A DNA stretch of 9,349 nucleotides, from NCBI GenBank assembly GCA_947071365.1, contig CAMTFT010000037.1, forward strand, positions 1-9,349, in the 5' to 3' direction. This document shows positions 1 through 6,427 of the stretch, one piece after another. Both the position numbers and the translations under genes were made by a program. The stretch is from an uncultured bacterium. GTDB lineage: Bacteria > Bacillota > Clostridia > Lachnospirales > Lachnospiraceae. The notes beneath the pieces were generated by a model. That model had not been told where the DNA came from. It saw only the letters and a program-made list of their open reading frames with translations, and did no database searches. Each line of letters starts with the position of its first letter. Position 1 is the first letter of the stretch.

Positions 1-43
1 ACCTATTAAGTCGTCGGCAGCGTCAGATGTGTATAAGAGACAG
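1..43 (+). other. Illumina Nextera adapter (non-genomic), i5/read-1 side
   Basis: This is synthetic library sequence, not genome. Positions 25-43 are the 19-base Tn5 mosaic end AGATGTGTATAAGAGACAG. Positions 11-24 are the Nextera read-1 primer part TCGTCGGCAGCGTC. Positions 3-10 are an 8-base i5 index, CTATTAAG, which I recall as Nextera XT index S518. The reverse complement of the whole block recurs at the right end. Genomic sequence starts at 44. Any open reading frame that begins here with MCIRDR is an adapter artefact. Confidence 0.98.
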
Positions 44-44
44 A

Positions 45-368
45 TATAAAGCGACCCTGTATGGAATTGTGGGCTTTTTCTGCTCCATTGCGGCAATTAT
101 TTTCTCGTCCCGCATTGATTCCATTACGGCAAATGCAGGAGCCGGTTACGAGACAGACGCCCTGACAGCGGCTATTATCGGAGGTGTTACCTTTGATGGA
201 GGAAAAGGAACAATTACCGGTGCGTTTTTGGGATGCATCCTGATGGGTGTAATCAAGAATGCGATGAATATTCTGCAGGTGGAAACGTATATACAGACAA
301 TTGTGACTGGCGCAATTATCGTAGGTGCGGTAGTATTAAGTAACTACAACAATCGAAAACGAGCATAA
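45..368 (+). CDS. Sugar ABC transporter permease, RbsC-type (3' part only)
   Basis: This is the C-terminal 107 residues of an inner-membrane permease of the branched-chain/ribose type (BPD_transp_2 family), which moves a monosaccharide or polyol delivered by a binding protein. The family signature is visible in AGYETDALTAAIIGGVTFDG followed by a Gly-rich GKGTITGAFLG stretch. These align well with the end of E. coli RbsC (ELDAIAAAVIGG, GGVGTVWGTFIGA, MNLLQV). About three hydrophobic segments remain, and the protein ends in a basic RKRA tail. Full-length relatives are about 320 residues, so two thirds are missing to the left. An ATG at 27 lies inside the adapter and is not a real start; the upstream codons come from the adapter. 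The next gene starts 21 bases after the stop, so this is the upstream member of a sugar-use operon. The substrate is not determinable. Confidence 0.9.
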   Translation, partial: YKATLYGIVGFFCSIAAIIFSSRIDSITANAGAGYETDALTAAIIGGVTFDGGKGTITGAFLGCILMGVIKNAMNILQVETYIQTIVTGAIIVGAVVLSNYNNRKRA

Positions 369-389
369 AAATATGCAGGAGGGAAGATT

Positions 390-1397
390 ATGGTTAATAT
401 CGCGGTAATCGGAGCGGGTTTTATGGGGCAGACGCATGCAACGGCGTATCAGCAGATTGAAAATGCATCACTGATGGCAGTATGCGAGCGCAATGAGGAG
501 GCAGGCCGGGCTTATGCAGAGCGTTTTGGATGCGCTCACTACGCAGATTTGGAAGAACTGCTGACAAATTGTCCGGTGGATGTGATTGATATCTGTGTTC
601 CCACGTTTTTACACGAGGAATTTGCCGTAAAAGCGGCAAAAGCAGGAAAACATATTATCTGCGAAAAACCGGTGACTTTGCATGTAGAGTCGCTGGACCG
701 GATTCTGGCAGAAGTGAAAAAAGCCGGCGTAACGATGTACGTAGGCCAGGTGGTACGATTCTGGCCGGAATACGTACGTGGGAAAAAGTTGCTGGATGAA
801 GGTGTTCTTGGAGAGCTGAAGGCGTATTATGCTGCACGGCTGAGTGAGCACCCGGCCTGGAGCGAGTGGTATCGCCGGGTGGAAAACAGTGGAGGCGGTC
901 TTGTGGATCTGCATCTCCACGATATTGATTATGCGTGCTATCTGTTTGGAAAGCCAGAGAAGGTGTATGCGATCGGAAAGAAAAACGAGTATGGCTGCTG
1001 GAACCATGTGACGAGCATGCTGACTTTCGAAGACGGAACTCAGGCCACGGTGGAAGAAATTATGGAAATGGCCTCCGGCTATCCATTTACGATGGAACTT
1101 CGTATGACTGGCAGCAGGCGGGTCTACGAGTATGTAATGAAGGCAGGAAAGAATCTGGAGGATGTATCCTCCTCAAGACGGACTGCATATCTTTACGGGG
1201 ATGGAAAAGAAGAGCGTTTTCCGGTGGATGAGACGGACGCATACCAGATCGAACTGCAGCATTTTGTGGATTGCTTTGATCAGGGCGTGCCCTCCCCGGT
1301 CATCAACATGGAGCAGGTGAGAAACGTTCTCTGTACGATCCGGGCGTTGAACCAGTCCCTGGAGGAGCGCAGAGAAGTCGTAGTTTCCTATGAGTAG
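390..1397 (+). CDS. Gfo/Idh/MocA family NAD(P)-dependent oxidoreductase
   Basis: This is a predicted cytoplasmic dehydrogenase of 335 residues, a normal length for the family. It oxidises a hydroxyl of a sugar or inositol with NAD(P)+. The N-terminal Rossmann fold carries the dinucleotide loop GAGFMG at residues 8-13. The EKP motif is at 92-94, with Lys93 expected to contact cofactor and substrate. The catalytic signature GGG-LVD-LHLHDID spans 168-180, with Asp173 and His177 as the likely catalytic pair. The rest is the alpha/beta C-terminal substrate domain. The start is set by AGGAGGG at 377-383, six bases before ATG 390. It sits between a sugar permease and a TIM-barrel epimerase, a combination typical of inositol or rare-sugar catabolic clusters. 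It could be a myo- or scyllo-inositol 2-dehydrogenase (IolG-like), but the family is too broad in substrate range to name it. Confidence 0.93.
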   Translation: MVNIAVIGAGFMGQTHATAYQQIENASLMAVCERNEEAGRAYAERFGCAHYADLEELLTNCPVDVIDICVPTFLHEEFAVKAAKAGKHIICEKPVTLHVESLDRILAEVKKAGVTMYVGQVVRFWPEYVRGKKLLDEGVLGELKAYYAARLSEHPAWSEWYRRVENSGGGLVDLHLHDIDYACYLFGKPEKVYAIGKKNEYGCWNHVTSMLTFEDGTQATVEEIMEMASGYPFTMELRMTGSRRVYEYVMKAGKNLEDVSSSRRTAYLYGDGKEERFPVDETDAYQIELQHFVDCFDQGVPSPVINMEQVRNVLCTIRALNQSLEERREVVVSYE

Positions 1398-1404
1398 AAG
1401 CAGT

Positions 1405-1409
1405 GAGGG
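1405..1409 (+). promoter_or_regulatory. Ribosome binding site that decides the epimerase start
   Basis: GAGGG lies five bases before ATG 1415. An in-frame GTG at 1403 would extend the protein by four residues, but it overlaps this site and has no good Shine-Dalgarno of its own. ATG 1415 is therefore preferred. Confidence 0.7.
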
Positions 1410-1414
1410 TGAAG

Positions 1415-2278
1415 ATGAAACGAGGATATAGTTTGTTTTCTTTTACAGAGAATGCGGATCTGAGCCGGAAATTTGCACTGGTCTCCCAGGCCGGATATGA
1501 CGGGGTGGAACCGGTGATGAGCGAAGCTGGATATCTGAACCAGGGTACGACGGAAAAAGAGATTCTGGCGATCCGGCAGTTGGCTCTGGACAACAACCTG
1601 GAGATTCCCAGTGTGGGCGTATGGTCGCTGTGGGAAAATAATCTGGTATCAGAGCACGAAGCAATCCGGCGAAAAGCTCTGGACATTGTGAAAAAGCAGA
1701 TTGAGATCGCTGCACTGTTGGGTGCGGATACGATTCTTGTGGTGCCGGGCTATGTAGGTTGTGATTTTGCGTCAAAGCCGGAGCGGATTCGCTATGACGT
1801 TGCGTATGACCGCTGCGTTCATGCGCTGCAGCTTCTGGCACCGGAGGCCGAGAAGGCAGGAGTACATATCGGAATTGAAAATGTCTGGAACCGTTTTTTG
1901 CTGTCGCCACTTGAGATGCGTCAGTTGGTAAGGGATGTGGATTCCAGCCACGTGGGAGTGTATTTCGATGTGGGGAATATTATTTATGTCGGATATCCGG
2001 AAGACTGGATTCGGATTCTGGGCCAATATATAAAGAAGATTCATCTCTCGGATTATCGCAGGGAACAGGCGGGCCTTGATGCCTTTGTAGACCTGTTTGC
2101 AGGAGATGTGGATTTTCCGGAGGTGGCAAAGGCTCTGGCGGAGATCGGGTATGACGATTATCTCACACTGGAGATGCTGCCGAATTATAAGCAGTTTCCG
2201 GAGGCATCTGTCTGGTCAAACAAGTATGCAGTAGACCGGATTGCAGAGATGGTGGTTTCAGAGGCGGAAAAAATGTAA
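1415..2278 (+). CDS. Sugar (phosphate) isomerase/epimerase, xylose-isomerase-like TIM barrel
   Basis: This is a predicted cytoplasmic metal-dependent enzyme that isomerises or 3-epimerises a keto-sugar or its phosphate. With start ATG 1415 it has 287 residues, the usual size for the AP_endonuc_2/xylose-isomerase-like barrel family. The four expected metal ligands can be placed: Glu155 (GIENVWN), Asp185 (YFDVGN), His210 (KKIHLSD) and Glu253 (TLEML). Their spacing fits D-tagatose/L-ribulose 3-epimerase and UlaE-type L-xylulose-5-phosphate 3-epimerase relatives. It starts 17 bases after the dehydrogenase stop and is the last gene before an intrinsic terminator, so it belongs to the same operon. 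Alternatives are IolE- or IolI-like inositol enzymes, which share this fold. The fold assignment is firm, the substrate is not. Confidence 0.88.
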   Translation: MKRGYSLFSFTENADLSRKFALVSQAGYDGVEPVMSEAGYLNQGTTEKEILAIRQLALDNNLEIPSVGVWSLWENNLVSEHEAIRRKALDIVKKQIEIAALLGADTILVVPGYVGCDFASKPERIRYDVAYDRCVHALQLLAPEAEKAGVHIGIENVWNRFLLSPLEMRQLVRDVDSSHVGVYFDVGNIIYVGYPEDWIRILGQYIKKIHLSDYRREQAGLDAFVDLFAGDVDFPEVAKALAEIGYDDYLTLEMLPNYKQFPEASVWSNKYAVDRIAEMVVSEAEKM

Positions 2279-2283
2279 ATGCG

Positions 2284-2318
2284 AAAAAATGCACTTCATA
2301 AACGGAGTGCATTTTTTT
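2284..2318 (+). terminator. Intrinsic terminator ending the sugar operon
   Basis: A long hairpin begins six bases after the epimerase stop. AAAAAATGCACT at 2284-2295 pairs with AGTGCATTTTTT starting at 2306, extended by a T-G and a C-G pair, leaving a six-base loop at 2298-2303. The right arm runs into seven T's (2312-2318). The matching A run on the left means it could also work on the minus strand. Confidence 0.9.
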
Positions 2319-2383
2319 GTGGCAGAAAGATACTGTGTAAAAAGCTTTGCTTTATGGCAATAAAAAAGCACACATCTGATACC

Positions 2384-2411
2384 TTTTCGTCTGTGAAATT
2401 TATGACGAAAA
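2384..2411. promoter_or_regulatory. Inverted repeat upstream of the decarboxylase promoter (candidate operator)
   Basis: Two perfect 8-base arms, TTTTCGTC at 2384-2391 and GACGAAAA at 2404-2411, are separated by 12 bases. The right arm ends three bases before the candidate -35 box. The position suits an activator or repressor site. No regulator gene is visible in the window to pair with it. Confidence 0.4.
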
Positions 2412-2414
2412 AGC

Positions 2415-2448
2415 TTGCAATTTTCCGCTAAACACGATACTATATACT
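2415..2448 (+). promoter_or_regulatory. Candidate sigma-A promoter of the decarboxylase operon
   Basis: A TTGCAA -35-like box is at 2415-2420. Seventeen bases later comes TACTAT (2438-2443), with an overlapping TATACT at 2443-2448 that matches the -10 consensus better but gives a 22-base spacer. Each box of the 17-base arrangement matches consensus at four of six positions. Transcription would begin near 2450, leaving a leader of about 45 bases before the carboxyltransferase. It is the only promoter-like sequence I see between the upstream terminator and that gene. Confidence 0.5.
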
Positions 2449-2496
2449 CGGCAGAAATTGGTTAACATTATTAATATAGCAATGGAGGGCTGAAGA

Positions 2497-3933
2497 ATGA
2501 GTAATACAGCACAAAGCTTGGCGAGCAAAAGAATTGCTTCTTTGCTTGATGAGAACAGTTTTGTTGAAATCGGCGGATATGTAACTGCCAGAAGTACTGA
2601 TTTCAACATGCAGCAGACGGAGACACCGGGCGACGGCGTAGTGACGGGCTACGGTGTGATTGACGGACACCTGGTATACGTATACAGCCAGGATGCATCC
2701 GTACTTGGCGGTACCATTGGTGAAATGCATGCAAAGAAAATTGCAGGGATTTACGATATGGCACTTAAGATGGGCGCACCGGTGATCGGCTTACTGGACT
2801 GCGCAGGTCTGAGACTTCAGGAGGCTACGGACGCACTGAACGCATTCGGCGAGATCTACATGAAGCAGACAATGGCATCAGGAGTAGTTCCGCAGATCAC
2901 TGCTGTTTTCGGCAGATGCGGCGGCGGACTTGCTCTCGTACCGGCACTTACGGACTTTACATTTATGGAAGGCAAGAAGGCTGAACTGTTCGTGAATTCC
3001 CCGAACGCTCTTGACGGAAACAGAAAAGAGACGTGTGATACATCATCTGCCGCATTCCAGAGTGAGGAAGTCGGCCTTGTGGACTTCGTTGGTACGGAAG
3101 ATGAGATCATGACACAGATCCGTGAGCTGGTATGTATGCTCCCGGCAAACAATGAAGACGACCTTTCTTATGAAGAATGCACGGACGACCTGAACCGCGT
3201 AAGTGCAGATCTTGCAAACGCAGCAGGCGATACGACAATTCTTCTTTCAAACATAGCAGACGACAACAATTTCGTAGAAGTGAAGGCAGCTTTTGCACCG
3301 GATATGGTGACGGGCTTTATCCGCCTGAACGGTACGACAGTGGGCGTTGTTGCAAACCGTACGGAAGTATACGGCGAGGACGGCACACTGGAAAAATCCT
3401 TCGACTGCGTACTCAGCGCACTTGGCGCTACGAAGGCGGCAGAGTTCGTTACATTCTGTGACGCTTTTGAGATCCCGGTACTTTCTCTGACAAACGTAGC
3501 TGGCTTCAAGGCAGCAAAATGCTCTGAAAAGAGAATTGCAAAGGCAGCAGCCAAATTGACATACGCATTCGCGAACGCAACGGTTCCGAAGGTAAATGTT
3601 ATTATCGGCAAGGCTTTCGGCAGCGCATACGTAGCTATGAACAGCAAGGCGATCGGCGCTGATGTGACGTTCGCATGGAGCCAGGCTCAGATCGGTATGA
3701 TGGATGCACAGCTTGCAGCCAAGATCATGTATGCGGATGCAGATGTAAAGGTAATCAATGAGAAAGCCGCTGAATATGCAGCACTTCAGTCAAGTGCAAT
3801 GGCAGCAGCGAAGAGAGGTTATGTAGATAACATTATTGAAGCTGAGGATACAAGAAAATACGTAATCGGTGCTTTCGAGATGTTATTCACGAAGAGAGAT
3901 GATCGCCCGGCCAAAAAGCACGGAACAGTTTAA
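2497..3933 (+). CDS. Carboxyltransferase subunit, MmdA/12S type (divergent), of a biotin-dependent decarboxylase
   Basis: This subunit is predicted to move a carboxyl group between an acyl-CoA (methylmalonyl-CoA-like) and the biotin carrier at the cytoplasmic face of the membrane complex. It has 478 residues, somewhat shorter than typical MmdA/12S subunits of about 510. Two crotonase-like halves are present. The N half has TPGDGVVTGYG (43-53), SQDASVLGGTIGEMHAKK (64-81) and FGRCGGGLALVPALTDF (138-154). The C half has FEIPVLSLTNVAGF (324-337), KAFGSAY (372-378) and IGADVTFAW (386-394). Several normally conserved positions differ: the usual SGGARIQEG loop reads CAGLRLQEA (102-110), and the usual PGTxxEyxGiirhGAK loop after the C-domain Gly-Phe reads KAAKCSEKRIAKAAAK (338-353). 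GGAGGG at 2484-2489 sets the ATG. It is the first of five operon genes. Glutaconyl-CoA or another acyl-CoA is an equally possible substrate. Confidence 0.85.
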   Translation: MSNTAQSLASKRIASLLDENSFVEIGGYVTARSTDFNMQQTETPGDGVVTGYGVIDGHLVYVYSQDASVLGGTIGEMHAKKIAGIYDMALKMGAPVIGLLDCAGLRLQEATDALNAFGEIYMKQTMASGVVPQITAVFGRCGGGLALVPALTDFTFMEGKKAELFVNSPNALDGNRKETCDTSSAAFQSEEVGLVDFVGTEDEIMTQIRELVCMLPANNEDDLSYEECTDDLNRVSADLANAAGDTTILLSNIADDNNFVEVKAAFAPDMVTGFIRLNGTTVGVVANRTEVYGEDGTLEKSFDCVLSALGATKAAEFVTFCDAFEIPVLSLTNVAGFKAAKCSEKRIAKAAAKLTYAFANATVPKVNVIIGKAFGSAYVAMNSKAIGADVTFAWSQAQIGMMDAQLAAKIMYADADVKVINEKAAEYAALQSSAMAAAKRGYVDNIIEAEDTRKYVIGAFEMLFTKRDDRPAKKHGTV

Positions 3934-3935
3934 GC

Positions 3936-3942
3936 GAGGTGA
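3936..3942 (+). promoter_or_regulatory. Ribosome binding site that decides the OadG-like start
   Basis: GAGGTGA lies five bases before ATG 3948. An in-frame GTG at 3939 lies inside this site and would add MNH before the signal peptide, so it is unlikely to be the start. Confidence 0.8.
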
Positions 3943-3947
3943 ATCAC

Positions 3948-4805
3948 ATGAAGCGTAGATTAAGTGCAGTATTACTTGCGGCAGGACTTACTGTGTCTGC
4001 TTTTTCCATGGGCGTATATGCGGCGGAAGCAGAGACGGGTGCTACTGAGCAGGTAACGGAAGCAGTGACCGAAGCACCGGCTGAGGAAGCGATGGAAGCG
4101 GAAGAGTCCGAGCTGGAATCAGAGGTTGGTACGGAAGGCGCAGCAGACGCGGCAGCTTCTCAGGAGGATGCCATTAAGAATCTTCTGTCATCACAGCTCG
4201 TTCAGATTTCATCCTGGACGGATGAACAGATCGAGGAGCTGATCGACGGCAAGGACATGACAGGCGCGGCGATCGCAGCGAACTGGAAGTCCGTAAAGGA
4301 AGAGCTGGGAGCATTCGTTGAGGTGACAGATGCCGAGCTGAATGCGGAAGGTACGGAGATTACAGGTCACGCAAAATATGAAAAAATCGATGACAATACA
4401 GAAATTACTGTTGTTTACAGTGTGAACGCGGAGACTCAGACGGCTACGATCAACTGGAACGTTGATTATCCGATGGGCGTTCTGATGCAGCGTGCAGGTA
4501 TGAATACGATCATGGGTATCGGTATCGTATTCCTTACCCTTCTTTTCCTGAGCTGGCTGATCGGACAGCTCCATATCATTCCGGATATGATCGAGAAGAG
4601 GACAAAGAGCAGCGCACCATCAGCAGCACCGGCACCGGCTCCAGTGGCAGCGCCAGCACCGGCAGTAGAAGAGGATCTGACAGATGACCTCGAGCTGGTG
4701 GCAGTTATCACAGCAGCTATCGCAGCATCTGAGAATACATCCAGCGACGGATTTGTAGTACGTTCTATCAAAAAAGCAAATAAAAGAAATTGGCAGAGAG
4801 CCTAA
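3948..4805 (+). CDS. OadG-like membrane subunit with N-terminal extracytoplasmic domain
   Basis: This is a predicted gamma/delta-type subunit that anchors the decarboxylase complex to the membrane and helps it assemble. It has 285 residues, while ordinary OadG/MmdD proteins are about 80-120. Reading from the N-terminus: a signal peptide (1 to about 25, cleavage likely near VYA-A); an acidic low-complexity stretch (27-75) rich in Glu and Ala; a soluble domain (about 76-175) that I do not recognise with certainty; one transmembrane segment (about 185-206); a Pro/Ala linker (221-240); and a cytoplasmic tail with ELVAVITAAIAA (249-260) and GFVVRSIKK (268-276), the hallmark of the OadG family. The topology, outside-membrane-inside, agrees with known OadG. 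It begins 14 bases after the carboxyltransferase stop and is followed by the biotin carrier after 18 bases, the same place mmdD holds in Veillonella. The OadG tail is firm; the role of the outer domain is unknown. Confidence 0.82.
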   Translation: MKRRLSAVLLAAGLTVSAFSMGVYAAEAETGATEQVTEAVTEAPAEEAMEAEESELESEVGTEGAADAAASQEDAIKNLLSSQLVQISSWTDEQIEELIDGKDMTGAAIAANWKSVKEELGAFVEVTDAELNAEGTEITGHAKYEKIDDNTEITVVYSVNAETQTATINWNVDYPMGVLMQRAGMNTIMGIGIVFLTLLFLSWLIGQLHIIPDMIEKRTKSSAPSAAPAPAPVAAPAPAVEEDLTDDLELVAVITAAIAASENTSSDGFVVRSIKKANKRNWQRA

Positions 4806-4823
4806 GTACAGGAGGACATATTC

Positions 4824-5198
4824 ATGAAAACTTATACAATTACAGTAAACGGCAATGTATATGATGTAACAGTAGAAGAGGGAACAGGCGCAGCAGCGCC
4901 GGCAGCGGCTCCGAAGGCTGCACCGAAAGCAGCTCCGAAGGCAGCTCCTGCCAAAGCAGCAGCACCATCAGCAGGCGGCGCAGGCGCAGTTAAGGTAACA
5001 GCTTCCGTACCGGGCAAGGTATTCAAGGTAGAAGCAAGCGTAGGACAGGCTGTTAAGGCTGGTGACGCTATCGTAATTCTGGAAGCAATGAAGATGGAGA
5101 TTCCGGTTGTTGCTCCGCAGGATGGTACAGTTGCAAGTATCGACGTATCCGCAGGACAGGCAATCGAGTCCGGTGACGTTCTCGCAACAATGAACTAA
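4824..5198 (+). CDS. Biotin carboxyl carrier protein of the decarboxylase (MmdC/GcdC/1.3S type)
   Basis: This is a 124-residue free-standing carrier whose biotin shuttles the carboxyl group between the carboxyltransferases and the membrane pump. It has a short N-terminal strand region (1-20), an Ala/Pro/Lys linker (22-50), then a biotinyl domain (55-124). The biotinylation motif EAMKME is complete, with Lys90 as the modified residue, 34 residues from the C-terminus as is normal. PGKV (63-66) and the mirrored second half (PQDGTV, 98-103) mark the barwise hammerhead fold. AGGAGG at 4810-4815 lies eight bases before ATG 4824. A biotin-protein ligase must act in trans; none is in the window. A lipoyl domain is unlikely, because the Lys is flanked by Met on both sides. 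Confidence 0.95.
   Translation: MKTYTITVNGNVYDVTVEEGTGAAAPAAAPKAAPKAAPKAAPAKAAAPSAGGAGAVKVTASVPGKVFKVEASVGQAVKAGDAIVILEAMKMEIPVVAPQDGTVASIDVSAGQAIESGDVLATMN
4908..4961 (+). repeat. Tandem APKA repeat in the biotin carrier linker
   Basis: Residues 29-46 of the carrier read APKAAPKAAPKAAPAKAA. Three near-identical 12-base units (CCGAAGGCTGCA-like, from 4911) are followed by a degenerate copy. Such Pro/Ala linkers are flexible swinging arms. Unit number could vary by slippage between strains. Confidence 0.8.
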
Positions 5199-5201
5199 GA
5201 G

Positions 5202-5236
5202 ATATTTTCTGAATTGACGACATTGTCTGAGAATAT
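5202..5236 (+). other. Intercistronic hairpin before oadB
   Basis: ATATTTTCTGA at 5202-5212 can pair with TCTGAGAATAT at 5226-5236, giving ten of eleven positions paired including one G-U, around a 13-base loop. It lies in the longest gap of the operon (56 bases, between carrier and oadB) and ends just before the oadB ribosome binding site at 5242-5248. There is no U run, so it is not a terminator. It may affect mRNA processing, stability or oadB translation. The pairing is seen; the function is a guess. Confidence 0.35.
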
Positions 5237-5254
5237 GAACTGGGAGGTAAAAAG

Positions 5255-6412
5255 ATGTCTTACGTTACAAATACATTGTCCAACTTGCTGGACCAGACAG
5301 CATTCCTGAATCTGACATGGGGCAACTATGTTATGATCGCAGTAGCCTGTGTGTTCCTGTATTTGGCAATTAAGCATGGATTTGAACCTCTGCTGCTCGT
5401 TCCGATTGCTTTTGGTATGCTGCTGGTAAATATCTATCCGGATATTATGGCTCAGCCGTATACAGATGCGAACGGCATCGAACATGCAGGCGGTCTTCTT
5501 CATTACTTTTATCTGATGGATGAATGGAGTATTCTTCCGTCACTGATTTTCATGGGTGTCGGTGCGATGACAGATTTCGGTCCGCTGATCGCCAACCCGA
5601 AGAGCTTCCTGCTGGGTGCAGCAGCACAGCTCGGTATCTATGTTGCTTATTTCCTGGCTATCTTCCTTGGCTTCAACGGCAAGGCAGCAGCAGCCATTTC
5701 CATCATCGGTGGTGCCGATGGCCCGACCTCTATCTTCCTTGCTGGTAAGCTTGGACAGACGGATCTGATGGGACCGATCGCCGTAGCGGCATATTCCTAT
5801 ATGTCCCTGGTGCCGATCATCCAGCCGCCTATCATGAAGCTTCTTACTACAGAAGAGGAAAGAAAGATCAAAATGGAGCAGCTTCGCCCGGTTTCCAAGC
5901 TGGAGAAGATCCTGTTCCCGATCATCATCACCATCGTTGTTTGTATGCTTCTTCCGTCCACAGCTCCTCTTGTAGGTATGCTGATGCTTGGTAACCTGTT
6001 CCGTGAGAGCGGCGTTGTTAAGCAGTTGACAGAGACAGCTTCCAATGCAATGATGTACATCGTAGTTATCCTGCTGGGTACTTCCGTAGGTGCTACGACA
6101 AGTGCAGAAGCATTCCTGAACCTGAGCACAATTAAGATCGTTGTTCTTGGCCTTGCAGCATTTGCATTCGGTACAGCCGGCGGCGTACTGCTTGGTAAAC
6201 TGATGTGCAAGCTGTCCGGAGGAAAGATCAATCCGCTGATCGGTTCTGCCGGTGTATCCGCAGTTCCTATGGCAGCGCGTGTATCCCAGAAGGTCGGCGC
6301 TGAGGCAGATCCGACAAACTTCCTGCTGATGCATGCGATGGGACCGAACGTTGCAGGCGTTATCGGTACGGCAGTATGTGCAGGTACCTTTATGGCTATC
6401 TTTGGAGTTTAA
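5255..6412 (+). CDS. oadB: Sodium-translocating decarboxylase beta subunit (Na+ pump)
   Basis: This integral membrane subunit (OadB/MmdB/GcdB family) decarboxylates carboxybiotin and exports Na+, turning the energy of decarboxylation into a sodium gradient. It has 385 residues, a normal length, with about nine to ten hydrophobic segments. Family hallmarks are present: FMGVGAMTDFGPLIANP (99-115), IIGGADGPTSIF (150-161) with Asp155 in the place of the essential intramembrane Asp203 of Klebsiella OadB, AYSYMSLVPIIQPP (179-192), and HAMGPNVAG (360-368) with Asn365 in the second ion-site motif. GGGAGGT at 5242-5248 precedes ATG 5255. The gene comes right after the biotin carrier, as in mmd clusters. 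Sequence alone does not separate OadB from MmdB or GcdB; the symbol denotes the family. Confidence 0.95.
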   Translation: MSYVTNTLSNLLDQTAFLNLTWGNYVMIAVACVFLYLAIKHGFEPLLLVPIAFGMLLVNIYPDIMAQPYTDANGIEHAGGLLHYFYLMDEWSILPSLIFMGVGAMTDFGPLIANPKSFLLGAAAQLGIYVAYFLAIFLGFNGKAAAAISIIGGADGPTSIFLAGKLGQTDLMGPIAVAAYSYMSLVPIIQPPIMKLLTTEEERKIKMEQLRPVSKLEKILFPIIITIVVCMLLPSTAPLVGMLMLGNLFRESGVVKQLTETASNAMMYIVVILLGTSVGATTSAEAFLNLSTIKIVVLGLAAFAFGTAGGVLLGKLMCKLSGGKINPLIGSAGVSAVPMAARVSQKVGAEADPTNFLLMHAMGPNVAGVIGTAVCAGTFMAIFGV

Positions 6413-6427
6413 TATAGGAGGACTAAA

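Noticed and set aside
935..1231. A 98-residue open frame in another frame inside the dehydrogenase
   Set aside because: It overlaps conserved coding sequence of the Gfo/Idh/MocA gene and shows no recognisable protein features.
2339..2370. A possible short hairpin around GCTTTGC/GCAATAAAAAAGC
   Set aside because: The stem is short and interrupted, and chance pairing in A/T-rich intergenic sequence explains it.
2392..2407. A CRP-like site (TGTGA half-site)
   Set aside because: Only one half matches; there is no TCACA partner at the right spacing.
4824..5198. A lipoyl-domain or acetyl-CoA carboxylase carrier (AccB)
   Set aside because: The AMKM motif shows biotin, and the OadB, OadG and OadA neighbours place it in a decarboxylase. 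No biotin carboxylase gene (AccC) is in the window.
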